Of a DNA stretch of 51,144 nucleotides, positions 1 through 9,114 are shown in pieces. A model generated the notes under the pieces. It worked only from the letters and a program-made list of their open reading frames with translations. It had not been told where the DNA came from and made no database searches. The stretch's first letter is position 1. The number at the start of each line of letters is the position of its first letter. The position numbers were made by a program, and so were the translations under genes. This DNA is from Cupriavidus sp. UYMMa02A. GTDB lineage: Bacteria > Pseudomonadota > Gammaproteobacteria > Burkholderiales > Burkholderiaceae. Where the stretch lies: NCBI GenBank assembly GCA_001725945.1, contig LRMT01000130.1, forward strand, positions 1-51,144, in the 5' to 3' direction.

Positions 1-1132
1 CGACACCGTGCGCCCCTCGACGCGCAGGCGTTCGCCGCGGCCTCCAGCGTACCCGCATCAGCGCCCAGCGCTTCGCGCAGCCGCTCGCTGCCGAGCTGCA
101 GGGGGTGCCCGTCGACCACGCCGGCAATGCCGCGTCCCGGCAGCGCCTGTACATCAGTCGCCACAGGCGCGGTGATGCCACGTGCCTGCGCCGCGTTCAG
201 CACCGCGCGCGCCAGCGGGTGTTCGCTACCTGCCTGCAGTGCGGCCAGCCGCGCCAGCAGCCGGGCGCGTCGGCATCGTTCGCGTCGGCGGCGTGCAGTG
301 CCACGACTTCGGGCCGGCCCACGGTCAGCGTGCCGGTCTTGTCGAAGGCCACCACACTTACGCGGTGAGCGATCTCGAGCGCCTCGGCGTCCTTGATCAG
401 GATGCCGGCACGCGCACCGGCGCCGGTACCGGCCATGATCGCGGTCGGCGTGGCCAGGCCAAGCGCACACGGGCACGCGATCACCAGCACCGCCACCGCA
501 TTGAGCAGCGCCGCTTCCCAGTCGCCCGCGAACAGGCCCCAGCCGAGCAGCGTGACCAGTGCAATGCCAAGTACTACCGGCACGAACACGGCGCTGACCT
601 GGTCCACCAGGCGCTGGATCGGCGCCTTGGCCGCCTGGGCGTGCTCGACCATGCGGATGATGCGGGCCAGCACGGTCTCGGCGCCGACTGCCGCGGTGCG
701 CGCCACGAGCAGGCCTTCGAAATTGATGGCGCCGCCGGTGAGCTTGTCGCCGGGGGCCTTCGGTACGGGCAGGCTCTCGCCAGTCAGCATCGACTCGTCC
801 GCATGGCTGCTGCCCTCGATCACCACGGCATCGACGGGGATGCGCTCGCCCGGGCGCACCACCACTTCGTCACCGACGCGCACGGAGCCGAGCGGCACGG
901 TCACCTCCTGGCCGCCGCGGCGCACACGCGCGGTATCGGGTCGTAGCGCCGCCAGCGCGCGAATGGCGTCGGCGGTCTGGCGCTTGGCGCGCGTCTCGAG
1001 CCACTTGCCCAAACGCACGAGCGTGATCACCACGGCCGCGCTTTCGAAATAGAGATGCGTCCCCTCTCCCGCAAGCGGGAGAGGGGAGACAACATCCGCG
1101 GCTTTTGCGTCGTCAGCGGCTTCAGCAGACAC
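1..1132 (-). CDS. Heavy-metal (PIB-type) P-type ATPase, N-terminally truncated, runs off left edge
   Basis: Cation-pumping ATPase core: the CPC metal-binding motif of the transmembrane path (ACPCALG), the phosphorylation motif DKTGTLT and the actuator motif TGES are all readable, so this is a copper/heavy-metal PIB ATPase by family knowledge. The usual N-terminal metal-binding domain and first four membrane segments are absent: homology starts at HLYFESAAVVIT, right after a 26-bp palindrome translated as SPLPLAGEG, and nirC ends only 26 bp upstream of the GTG at 1132, so there is no room for the missing ~300 residues. Two frameshifts (about 265 and 25) look like one-base losses; after the first the family sequence resumes as RLLARLAALQAGSEHPLARA. 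The metal cannot be assigned. Probably non-functional because the N-terminal half is gone, whatever the frameshifts are. Confidence 0.8.
1061..1086. repeat. 26-bp perfect palindrome (12-bp arms, AA loop)
   Basis: Arms CCCCTCTCCCGC and GCGGGAGAGGGG separated by AA. It lies exactly where the homology of the truncated ATPase begins and is read through as coding sequence. Sequences of this kind are common dispersed intergenic hairpins in beta- and gammaproteobacteria; here it marks the truncation junction. Confidence 0.85.
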
Positions 1133-1157
1133 TTCAGTGCCTGCCGCGCGATCGGGG

Positions 1158-1490
1158 CTATCTGCCCGGAACTGCCGGTGCCTGGCCGGCCTGCAATCGT
1201 TCGATCAGCCATTGGGCTTCATCCTGCGTCATGAAAGGTTGCCATGGCGGCATGGCGGTGCCGGGGCGGCCCTGCAGCACGGTGGCCACCAAGCCGTCGC
1301 GCGGCTTGCCTGAAAGCGCGCCAGCCGTCAGCGGCGAACCGAGCCCTCCCTGCAGCGTCATGCCGTGGCAGGCACCGCAGTCATTCGCGCAACAGCCGGG
1401 CGAGTTCCGCCTGGCGCGGCCGGCAGCGGCTGCGCCGCCGAGGTGGCCGCCGCGGCCAGCAACAGGCCGAGCGCGATGCCGCGCGCGCGG
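1158..1490 (-). CDS. nirC: Cytochrome c55X, NirC-like
   Basis: Small periplasmic c-type cytochrome. A hydrophobic, Ala/Leu-rich signal-like segment is followed by the haem-binding motif CGACH and the segment GMTLQGGLGSPLTAGALSGK, then MPPW, the pattern I associate with NirC, which can donate electrons to cytochrome cd1 and take part in haem d1 biogenesis. Two frameshifts are needed, in the Pro/Ala linker after the signal (about 1405-1425) and just before the haem motif (about 1378-1385), so the upstream limit is approximate; no clear ATG precedes the signal segment. It follows nirM by a few bases on the same strand, consistent with a nirS-nirM-nirC operon. Confidence 0.75.
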   Translation of the reverse strand, partial: PRARHRARPVAGRGGHLGGAAAAGRARRNSPGCCANDCGACHGMTLQGGLGSPLTAGALSGKPRDGLVATVLQGRPGTAMPPWQPFMTQDEAQWLIERLQAGQAPAVPGR

Positions 1491-1493
1491 CGC

Positions 1494-1799
1494 TTACAGC
1501 GTCAGCACCCATTTGGCGAGCGTGTCCGCTTCGGCGTCGGTGACACGGTTGGCCGGCATCGGCACCGGCCCCCACTTGCCGCTGCTGCCCTTGAGGATCG
1601 AACCGGAAAGCTGAGCTGCGGAGTCCTTGCTGCCCTTGTACTTCGCGGCGACGTCCTTGAAGGCGGGACCGACCAGCTTCTTGTCGACGCTGTGGCAGGC
1701 CATGCAGGCCTTGCTCGCGGCGAGCTCGGGGCTCGCGTGGGCGGCTGCGGAAAACAGCGCACAGGCGGCCGCGGCGATGGCGATTCGGGTGATTTGCAT
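1494..1799 (-). CDS. nirM: Cytochrome c551/c552, electron donor to nitrite reductase
   Basis: Intact 101-residue class I cytochrome c. Starting at MQITRIAIAAAACALF, residues 1-20 form a Sec signal peptide ending in AHA; then comes the haem motif CMACH and near the C-terminus the axial Met region PVPMPANRVTD. Length and motifs match c551/c552, the small periplasmic carrier from the bc1 complex to NirS. The upstream ATG at 1838 is rejected because it precedes the signal peptide, whereas AGGAGCCAAGAG stands directly before the ATG at 1799. It begins 62 bp after the nirS stop and is followed by nirC. Confidence 0.88.
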   Translation of the reverse strand: MQITRIAIAAAACALFSAAAHASPELAASKACMACHSVDKKLVGPAFKDVAAKYKGSKDSAAQLSGSILKGSSGKWGPVPMPANRVTDAEADTLAKWVLTL

Positions 1800-1861
1800 C
1801 TCTTGGCTCCTGGTGGCGTGCGGCGGGCAGGCTTGCACCTGCCCGCGCGCCGCACGCGCGA

Positions 1862-3527
1862 TCAGTAGATGTCGTGCTGCGTGTTGTAGGCGTGAACTTG
1901 CCGGTAGGCGTGATCAGGCGCGGATCCTTGATCACGGTCTTGAGCTTGCGCGTCTTGTCATCGACGATGACCAGCGCGGACTCGCCATCCTTGGTGCCCC
2001 ACACGGAGAACCACACCTCGTCGCCGGCCTTGTTGTATTCGGCCTGCACCACGCGCTTGGCGCCTTCGCCCTTCAGGCTCGCCCATTCGGCAATCGGCAG
2101 CACCTGGAAGCCCGCTTCCAGATTGCGCGTATCGAACACAGCGACCGACTGGTTGAGCTTCGCGTCGGGGTTCAGCGGCGTATCGACCCAAAGGTTGGAC
2201 GACTTCGGATGCGTCTTGATGAACAGCGAACCGCCGCCCTGGCCCTTGACGGTCTGCACGACCTTCCATGCTTGCGCCTTGTGGCCGACGGGATCGGTGC
2301 CGATCAGGCTGATGGTCTCGTCGCGAGATGGCTCGTGGCCCAGACCGGTCCGAACTTCGGATGGGCGAAGTTGGCGCCGCGCCCCGGGTGCGGGGTCTTG
2401 CCCACGTCGACCAGCGCGGCGAGCTTGTCCTCCTTGGTGTCGACCACCGCAATCTTGTTCGACGCATTGGCGGCCACCAGGAAGTAGCGGCCCGTCGCAT
2501 CGAAACCGCCGTCATGCAGGAACTTGGCCGAGTCGATCGTTGTGGTCTTGAGGTTGTTCAGATCGGCGTAATTGACCATCAGGATCTTGCCGGTTTCCTT
2601 GGCGTTGATCACGAACTCCGGATGGAAGTGGCTCGCGACGATGGACGCCACGCGCGGCTCGGGGTGGTACTCGTTGTCCACCGTCATGCCGCGTGTCGAC
2701 ACGACCTTGAGCGGCTTGAGCGTGTCGCCTTCCATGATCACGTACTGCGGCGGCCAATAGGAGCCGGCCACGGCGTACTTGTCCTCGTAGCCCTTGTACT
2801 TGGATGTCTCGACCGAGCGCGCTTCGAGTCCGATCTTGACCTCGGCGACGATGTCGGGCTTCGGCAGCCACAGGTCGATCAGGTCCAGGCGCGCGTCGCG
2901 GCCGATCACGTAGAGGTAGCGGCCCGATGCCGACATGCGCGAGATGTGCACCGCGTAGCCGGTCTTCACGATGTTGATGATCTGCTTGCTGTCGCCGTCG
3001 ATCAGCGCGACCTCGCCCGCATCGCGCAGCGTGACCGAGAACAGGTTGTCGAGGTTGTACTGGTTCATCTTGCGCGCGGGGCGCTTCGCTACAGGGACGA
3101 TGTCCTTGCGGCTCTTCTCGATGTCGGCGAGCGAGAACTCCGGTGGTGTCGGCGGATCGAGCTGGATATAGCGGGCCATCAGGTCGACCTCGCTGTCGGA
3201 CAGGTCGCCCGACGTACCCCAGTTCGGCATGCCCGCGGGGCTTCCGTACTTGATGAAGGTCTTCAGGTATTCGCTGCCGCGCGCGCGTGTGATGTCGGGC
3301 GTCAGCGGCTTGCCGGTCGCGCCTTTGCGCAGTACGCCGTGGCAGCCGGCGCAGCGTTCGAAGTAGATTTGCCGGGCATGATCAAACTCGGCGGGTGTGA
3401 GGGTAGGCGCCGCGGCCATCGGCGGCGTGGCAGATGCGGCTGCCGGTGTGTCTGCGCTGGCGTGGCTCAGCCAGAGAGTAAGCGGCAATGCCGCAAGCGC
3501 AGTGAACCTCCAGGATTTCGCTTTCAT
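1862..3527 (-). CDS. nirS: Cytochrome cd1 nitrite reductase
   Basis: Reduces nitrite to nitric oxide in the periplasm. Starting at MKAKSWRFTALAALPLTLWL, the first ~26 residues are a signal peptide; the c-haem domain carries CAGCH with MPNWG beyond it, and the d1 eight-bladed propeller follows, with the active-site stretch SHFHPEFVINAKETGKIL and GRGANFAHPKFGPVWATSHL. About 555 residues when repaired, the usual length. Two one-base losses break it: near 2325 (CTCGCGAC for CTCGGCGAC) and near 1895 (TTCACGCC for TTCAACGCC), after which the protein ends ...NAYNTQHDIY at 1862. The upstream ATG at 3611 lacks a signal peptide at its start, so 3527 is chosen. A Dnr/Nnr box lies 108 bp upstream. Haem d1 biosynthesis genes (nirF, D, L, G, H, J) are not in the window. 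Confidence 0.95.
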
Positions 3528-3606
3528 GGTGCTGCTCTTCAGCGGGTTGTGGAAAGCTGTCATGCCGGCTTTTGTCGTGATGCTCGTTGCGCCGGCGGTC
3601 ATGGAG

Positions 3607-3648
3607 ATCATGGTGAAGATTGCGCAGTGCCGGGTTGACTGTCGTCAA
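3607..3648 (-). promoter_or_regulatory. nirS promoter: FNR/Dnr/Nnr box with -10
   Basis: A perfect FNR-superfamily palindrome TTGAC-N4-GTCAA occupies 3635-3648. If its centre is at -41.5 (class II activation), the start of transcription falls at about 3600 and the -10 at 3607-3612 reads CATGAT on the minus strand, one base from TATGAT. The GTCAA half-site is typical of nitric-oxide-responsive Dnr/Nnr regulators of denitrification; the regulator itself is not in the window. Confidence 0.75.
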
Positions 3649-3705
3649 CGGCAACGGGCGCCGCAGCCTATGGCCTTACACTCATTGTGGACATGGCGCG
3701 GCGAA

Positions 3706-4091
3706 TCAAACCAAGCCGTCCCGCACCTGTGCGAGCGCCAGCTGCACGGCGTCCCACGTCGCGGCTTCTTCGGCTTCGGTGCATGCGCCATGCTGCCGCT
3801 TGGTGGCCCCAAGCCGATTCAGTACCAGGTGCCGCGCGGGCACGACATCGACGTTTGCCAGGCAGGCTTTGACGCAAGCGAGCGGACAGCCGTCGAGTGC
3901 AAGGATGGGACGGCCCGAGCGTGCGACGCGTGTCAGCGCGGGCACACCGCCGCCGACGCCGCTGATGCAGGACATCTCGGCTGCACCGCTGCGGTCGAGC
4001 CGGACCGCAAAGGCGTTGGCAAGCTGCGCGACGCTGGAGCAGCCGGAGCAGGCATAGACCAGCGGCAGGCGGCCGGGGTGGAGTGGGACAT
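3706..4091 (-). CDS. DGC-domain putative zinc-binding protein
   Basis: About 128 residues when repaired. It contains YACSGCSSVAQLAN near the N-terminus, EMSCISGVGG in the middle and DGCPLACVKACL further on, the cysteine pattern of the DGC (putative zinc-binding) family; the biochemical role of the family is not settled. A single lost C in the CACCCCGG stretch (about 4076) separates the ATG at 4091 (MSHSTP...) from the rest. The gene lies between mobB and nirS on the same strand, and members of this family do occur beside respiratory nitrate/nitrite genes, so a part in metal handling for the reductases is conceivable but not shown. Confidence 0.8.
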
Positions 4092-4115
4092 GGTGACGGT
4101 GAAAGGATCGCGGTG

Positions 4116-4667
4116 TCAGACGGCGACGGCGGCAAGCTGCGCAGCCTGGCGTGCTTCGCGGCTGAAGCCGCGGCTCGCGCGCAGCGCGAGGATGAACAGC
4201 ACCACGGCCGTCGGATCATTCAGCGGCAGGCACGGCAACCTGGAATCCGTGGGTGCATCGGTAGCGAGCGCGATGATGGACGGATCGCGGGGATAGTAGG
4301 GCTCGCGCCCGTGGGCCGGCCGGTAGACTTCGATGCGCGGTATCGCGTCGCTGCGGAAGCCTTCCACCAGCGTCAGGTCCGCGGGCGACAGGCGCGCAAG
4401 CTGCTCGTGCAGCGTGGGCTCCTTCTCGCCGTGCAGCTCGCGCACGATGGCATAGCGATACGGTGAGGCCACCATGACCTCGTTGGCACCGGCTGCGCGA
4501 AAGCGCGCGCTGTCCTTGGTGGGCGGCTCCAGTTCCAGCGGGTGGTGGCTGTGCTTGACCACATTGACGCTCAGCCCGTGTGAACGGAACCAGGGCAGCA
4601 TGGCGGTGATAAGCGTGGTCTTGCCGCTGCCCGACGTGCCGGCGATGCCGATAACGAATCCTTGCAT
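4116..4667 (-). CDS. mobB: Molybdopterin-guanine dinucleotide biosynthesis adaptor MobB
   Basis: Intact 183-residue GTP-binding protein: the Walker A motif GTSGSGKTT lies at residues 8-16, followed by VVKHSHHPLELEPPTKDSAR and the family motif LVEGFRSDAIPRIEVYR. MobB assists MobA in attaching GMP to molybdopterin to give the bis-MGD cofactor that NarG requires, which explains its place between the nir and nar genes. Start ATG at 4667, 5 bp after the carbonic anhydrase stop, suggesting co-transcription. Nothing odd in the sequence. Confidence 0.92.
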   Translation of the reverse strand: MQGFVIGIAGTSGSGKTTLITAMLPWFRSHGLSVNVVKHSHHPLELEPPTKDSARFRAAGANEVMVASPYRYAIVRELHGEKEPTLHEQLARLSPADLTLVEGFRSDAIPRIEVYRPAHGREPYYPRDPSIIALATDAPTDSRLPCLPLNDPTAVVLFILALRASRGFSREARQAAQLAAVAV

Positions 4668-4672
4668 GATCC

Positions 4673-5364
4673 TCAGTTCTTCGCGGATGAGTTGCCACGC
4701 CCGAGCGGGCATACGAGTGGCAGGAAGCTGTCGGCCCGATGCGAGTACGCGAGCAGCGCACCTGCTTCGAGGTCGAAGTACCAGCCGTGCAGCGTCAGCC
4801 GTCCGCGGTCCAGCTCGCGCCGCACGAAAGGAAACGTCTCGAGGTTGCCCAGCGACACGAGGATCGCTGCCTGTTCGCAGGCGCGCTGGCGTTGCGCGCA
4901 GCTTGCGCCGGCCAGTGTGTCGTCGACGTGCCGCCTTGCTGGGCTGGCAATCCGCACCCACGGGCCGATGAAGTCCCTGCCCGCAGGAGCGTCTTCGTGT
5001 CCGGCATCCACGGGTTGCGCCAGTAATGCGCGAATCCCGCCGCATCCGGCATGGCCCATCACGATGATGCGGGCCACGTGCAACTGCTCCACCGCGAACT
5101 GGATGGCGGCGGATACGCCATGCAGGCTGCCTTCGTGGCTGCCGGTGCACGGCGCACCAGGTTGCCGATGTTGCGTACCGTAAACAGCTCGCCGGGGTCG
5201 CATCCAAGCAGCAGGGCGGGGTCGACGCGCGAATCACTGCAGCCGATCAGCAGCGTCGGCGGACGCTGGCCATCGCGCAGCGTATCGAAGAGTTCGGGCT
5301 CGTCCTCGAAGTAATGCTGCTGGAAGCGCTCGAAGCCTTTCAGCAGACGTTCGATCTCGTGCAT
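4673..5364 (-). CDS. Beta-class carbonic anhydrase
   Basis: Interconverts CO2 and bicarbonate in the cytoplasm. The first zinc ligand motif CSDSRVDP is near residue 43, and the His/Cys ligands lie in GHAGCGG further on; ELFTVRNIGNLV and HGVSAAIQFAVEQL are also family signatures. A lost C (about 5153, GTGCGCCG for GTGCCGCCG) separates the halves; when repaired it reads NLVPPCTGSHEGSLHG and spans ~230 residues, the normal size. It sits between mobB and the PPIase gene in the same direction. Why a carbonic anhydrase is embedded between nar and nir genes is unclear; supply of bicarbonate during anaerobic growth is one possibility. Confidence 0.92.
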
Positions 5365-5391
5365 GCCGGAAGCCTCCGGGAACGGTGTGCG

Positions 5392-6144
5392 CTACTGCAC
5401 CAGCGGGCTGTCGGCGCCTTCGAGCTCGATGCCCGTGATGCTGGCCCTGCCGATCAGCAGGCTGGCGTACTGCTTCCAGGCCCGGTCGCGCGCGGCGGCG
5501 GTCAGCGCGTGGGCGATGTTGGCGCGCACCATGTCGAACGGCAAGCGCGTGCCGTCGCAGCGGTCGAGCACGCGCACGATATGCAGGCCGAAGCGCGTCT
5601 CGACCAGTTGCGGCAACAGGCCCTGTGCCGGCGTGGAGAAGACCGCGCGCTCGAACTCCGGCGCGGTCTCGCCGCGGAACACGCGCCCCAGGCGGCCGCC
5701 GCCGGCGCCGCTCGGACAATTCGACAGCGCCTGCGCGTGGCTGGCAAAGCTCGACGGATCGCCCTTGATCAGCGCCAGCGTCTGCTGTGCGATCTCGCGC
5801 AGCGCATCCAGCGGCACGCGCGGCGTGACCTGGAACAGGATGTGCTCGACCTCGACCCATTCGCCTTCGCGGAAGCGATCGGGGCGGCTGTCGTAATGGC
5901 GGCGGCAGCTGCTTTCGTCGGCGTCCGGTACGGGCGCCTCATGCGTGAGCAATGCCTGCGCGAGCGCATCGTCATTCATGTCGGCGCCGGCAATGCCGAG
6001 GCGCTCGGCCTCTGTGCGCATCAGGCGGCGCAGGATCGCCGACACCGTCGCCAGGTGCGCGGGATTGCGCGCGTCGCGGTGCGGGTCCATCTCGCGTTCG
6101 ATATCGTCGTCGGTCAGCTCTACGCCATTGACGGTGACTGGCAT
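5392..6144 (-). CDS. Parvulin-type peptidyl-prolyl isomerase linked to nar genes
   Basis: Intact 250-residue protein. An N-terminal helical region (residues 1-~110) is followed by a parvulin/rotamase domain around residues 110-215 (VEHILFQVTPR, GGGRLGRVFRGETAPEFERA, VETRFGLHIVRVLDR). No signal peptide is evident, so the isomerase is probably cytoplasmic. It follows narI by 26 bp; parvulins in this position are known in betaproteobacterial nar operons and are thought to help fold or assemble the nitrate reductase, but a substrate is not proven. Confidence 0.88.
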   Translation of the reverse strand: MPVTVNGVELTDDDIEREMDPHRDARNPAHLATVSAILRRLMRTEAERLGIAGADMNDDALAQALLTHEAPVPDADESSCRRHYDSRPDRFREGEWVEVEHILFQVTPRVPLDALREIAQQTLALIKGDPSSFASHAQALSNCPSGAGGGRLGRVFRGETAPEFERAVFSTPAQGLLPQLVETRFGLHIVRVLDRCDGTRLPFDMVRANIAHALTAAARDRAWKQYASLLIGRASITGIELEGADSPLVQ

Positions 6145-6170
6145 GATGTTCTCCTACGGAAAGTTGCGCC

Positions 6171-6853
6171 TCAGCGGCTGCGCACGAGTTGCCAGGCGCG
6201 GCCAAGGTAACCCACGGAAGCGAAACCGCTCCACACATGGACCAGCCGCGTGAACGGGAAAATCACGAACAGCGACATGCCCATGAACAGGTGCGCCTTG
6301 AATAGCAGCGGGGCCTCGGCGACGAAGCTCGCGGCGTCGCCGCGCAGCGTGACGATATGCTGTGCCCAGGTCATCAGCAGCACCATCATGTGCCCGTCCA
6401 TATGGCTGGCCGATTCGAAGATGGTCGACAGCCCGAGCAGCAGCGTGACCAGCAGCCACAGCAGCAGCACCTTGTCGCCCGCGCGGGTCACTGCCGATAC
6501 GCGCGCGTTGGTCAGGCGGCGGTGCAGCAGGATCAGCAGGCCGGCCAGGCACATGGTGCCCATCACGCCGCCGGCGGTCATCGCCACGGCCTGCTTGAAG
6601 CTGTGCGAGACGCCGAGCGCGTCCCACACCGCCACGGGCGCAGCAGCCCGACGAGGTGGCCGAAGAACAGCCCGAGAATGCCGACGTGGAACAGGATGTT
6701 GCCCGTGCGCAGGTTGCCGCGGTACAGCACCTGCGAGCTGTCGGTCTTCCAGGTGTACTGCTCGCGCTCGAAGCGGGCGAGGCTGCCGAACAGGAAGATG
6801 GCGAGCGCGATATACGGGTAGATGCCGAAGAGGAATTGGTTGATCAGGTTCAT
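6171..6853 (-). CDS. narI: Respiratory nitrate reductase gamma subunit (cytochrome b)
   Basis: Membrane anchor that oxidises quinol and passes electrons through two b haems to NarH. From MNLINQFLFGIYPYIALAIF, five hydrophobic segments can be seen, with His residues in FHVGILGLFFGHLVG near the second and in MTWAQHIV and LVHVWSGF in the later ones, as expected for the haem ligands. About 227 residues when repaired. One lost G near 6635 (CGCCCGTGG for CGCCCGGTGG) splits it: the halves join as GLLRPVAVWDALGVSHSFKQ. Start ATG at 6853 is 20 bp after narJ. Confidence 0.93.
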
Positions 6854-6872
6854 GGTTTTCACCTTGGCGCGC

Positions 6873-7546
6873 TCAACAGACGGGGGACACCGGCGCGCGC
6901 TGCGCCGCGCCACGCGGATAGAACTTCACGGCCTGTGCGCCGGTCGCGGGCCCGAGCAGCGGCTCGACGCCGTCGGCGCCGGGCCCGAAGGTTTCGAGCG
7001 CTTCGTCCATGTCGCGCACGGGCGGTTCCACCTGGGGTTCGGGCTGCACGTCGGTCAGCGTGCGCAGCACGGCAAAGACGCTGGCATATGGGCTTTCGTT
7101 GCGCGCCAGCCGGTCGCCGACCGCGGCCAGCACATGGATGGCATCGCCGAGCAGCTGTTCGCGCGTGCTTCCTTGTCGTCCGCGATGAGCGCGCCCAGGT
7201 ATTCGAGGAACAGCGGCACGTAGTCCGGCAGCTCCGACGCCGCCGGCTCGAAGCCGTCGCGCCGGTACTCTTCGATCAGGTCGACCATGGCCTGGCCGCG
7301 GTCGCGGCTCTCGCCGTGGACGTGCTCGAACAGGTGCAGCGAATGGGCCGGGTTGCGGTCGAACGTGGCGACGTAGTTTTCCTGAAGCGCAATCAGCGAT
7401 TCGCTGCGCAGCAGGGCAGTCAGCGGTGCCAGCATGTCGCGCGGCTGCGGCCATTCGGCCAGGGCCGCGTCGATCTCGGGCAGGCTGTCGAGCAGGGCCT
7501 CGTCGGGGTAGCACAGCAGGGCGCAAAGAACTGGGTAGAGGGGCAT
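6873..7546 (-). CDS. narJ: Nitrate reductase assembly chaperone
   Basis: Cytoplasmic chaperone that holds apo-NarG while molybdenum cofactor is inserted. MPLYPVLCALLCYPDEALLD at the start, SLHLFEHVHGESRDRGQAM and VPLFLEYLGAL are typical of the NarJ family. About 224 residues when repaired; one lost G near 7163 (GCGCGAAC for GCGCGGAAC) separates the C-terminal third (QLLGDAIHVLAAVGDRLARN). Ribosome site GGAGAA stands before the ATG. It lies 18 bp downstream of narH in the standard narGHJI order. Confidence 0.93.
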
Positions 7547-7564
7547 GTCGGTTCTCCTGTCTGG

Positions 7565-9112
7565 TCAGCCTGCAAATGCCTTGCGCGAACGCGGCAGGGC
7601 GGCATAGGCAATGGCCGGCTTGGGCTTCTTGCCGAACAGCGTGCCTTCGGAAGTGCCGCCGGAACAGCCGTTGCCGAAGGTGAAGCCGCAACTGGCCTTG
7701 TCGCCGAAACTGTCCTCGACCATTTCCTTGTGCGACGACGGGATGACGAAACGGTCTTCATAGTTCGCAATGGCCATGGTCTGGTACATGTCTTCGACCT
7801 GTGCCGGCGTCAGGCCGACCTGCTCCAGCACTGCCAGGTCCTGCAAGCCGTCGACCACCTGCGAGCGCTTGTAGGCGCGCATGGCCAGCATGCGGTCGAG
7901 TGCGGAAAGAACGGGCATTACATCGCCCGCGGTCAGCAGGTTGGCGAGGTATTTCACCGGAATACGAAGGCTCTTCACGTCGGGGATCACCCCATTCATG
8001 CCCATGTGGCCCGCCTCGGCGGCGGACTGGATCGGCGACAGCGGCGGGATGTACCAGACCATCGGCAGCGTGCGGTACTCGGGGTGCAGCGGGAAGGCCA
8101 CCTTCCATTCGCAGGCCATCTTGTAGACCGGCGACTTGCGCGCGGCGTCGAGCCAGCTCTGCGGAATGCCCTGGCGGCGCGCCTCGGCCTGCACGGCCGG
8201 GTCATGCGGGTCCAGGAACACGTCGAGCTGCGACTGGTACAGGTCGCGCTCGTCGGCCACGGATGCGGCTTGCTCGATGCGGTCGGCGTCATACAGCATC
8301 ACGCCGAGATAGCGAATGCGGCCGACGCACGTTTCCGAGCAAACCGTCGGCTGGCCGGCCTCGATGCGCGGATAGCAGAACAGGCATTTCTCGGCCTTGC
8401 CGCTCTGCCAGTTGAAGTAGATCTTCTTGTACGGGCAGCCCGAGATGCACATGCGCCAGCCGCGGCACTTGTCCTGGTCGACCAGCACGATGCCGTCGTC
8501 CTCGCGCTTGTAGATCGAGCCGGACGGGCACGAGGCCACGCAGGCGGGGTTCAGGCAGTGCTCGCACAGGCGCGGCAGGTACATCATGAAGGTGTTCTCG
8601 AAGGTCGAGTACATCTCCTTCTGCACGTCGTCGAACAGCTTGTCGCGGCCGCGCGAGCTGAATTCGCCGCCGAGGTCGTCTTCCCAGTTCGGACCCCATT
8701 CGATCTTTTCCATCTTGCGGCCGGTCAGCACGGACACCGGACGCGCGGTCGGCGGCGTCTGCACCAGCGGCGCCTTCTGCAGATGCTCGTAGTCGTAGGT
8801 GAACGGCTCGTAGTAGTCGTCGATCTGCGGCAGGTTCGGGTTGGCGAACAGGTTCGTCAGGATCTTCAGCTTGCCGCCCTGGCGCGGTTCCAGGTTGCCG
8901 TTGGCATTGCGCTTCCAGCCGCCTTGCCACTTGTCCTGGTTCTCCCATTCCTTGGGGTAGCCGATGCCGGGCTTGGTCTCGACATTGTTGAACCACGCGT
9001 ACTCGATGCCGTCACGGCTGGTCCACACGTTCTTGCAGGTGACGGAGCAGGTATGGCAGCCGATGCACTTGTCGAGGTTCAGCACCATGGCTACCTGGGC
9101 ACGGATCTTCAT
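7565..9112 (-). CDS. narH: Respiratory nitrate reductase beta subunit (Fe-S)
   Basis: Intact 515-residue iron-sulfur subunit that conducts electrons from NarI to NarG on the cytoplasmic face. Four cysteine clusters are readable: CIGCHTCSVTC, CEHCLNPACVASC, CRGWRMCISGC (with Trp in place of one Cys, as in the 3Fe-4S cluster of this family) and CLFCYP...CSETC. The start MKIRAQVAMVLNLDKCIGCH and length match NarH. Only 2 bp separate it from the narG stop, so translational coupling is likely. Free of frameshifts. Confidence 0.97.
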   Translation of the reverse strand: MKIRAQVAMVLNLDKCIGCHTCSVTCKNVWTSRDGIEYAWFNNVETKPGIGYPKEWENQDKWQGGWKRNANGNLEPRQGGKLKILTNLFANPNLPQIDDYYEPFTYDYEHLQKAPLVQTPPTARPVSVLTGRKMEKIEWGPNWEDDLGGEFSSRGRDKLFDDVQKEMYSTFENTFMMYLPRLCEHCLNPACVASCPSGSIYKREDDGIVLVDQDKCRGWRMCISGCPYKKIYFNWQSGKAEKCLFCYPRIEAGQPTVCSETCVGRIRYLGVMLYDADRIEQAASVADERDLYQSQLDVFLDPHDPAVQAEARRQGIPQSWLDAARKSPVYKMACEWKVAFPLHPEYRTLPMVWYIPPLSPIQSAAEAGHMGMNGVIPDVKSLRIPVKYLANLLTAGDVMPVLSALDRMLAMRAYKRSQVVDGLQDLAVLEQVGLTPAQVEDMYQTMAIANYEDRFVIPSSHKEMVEDSFGDKASCGFTFGNGCSGGTSEGTLFGKKPKPAIAYAALPRSRKAFAG

Positions 9113-9114
9113 TC

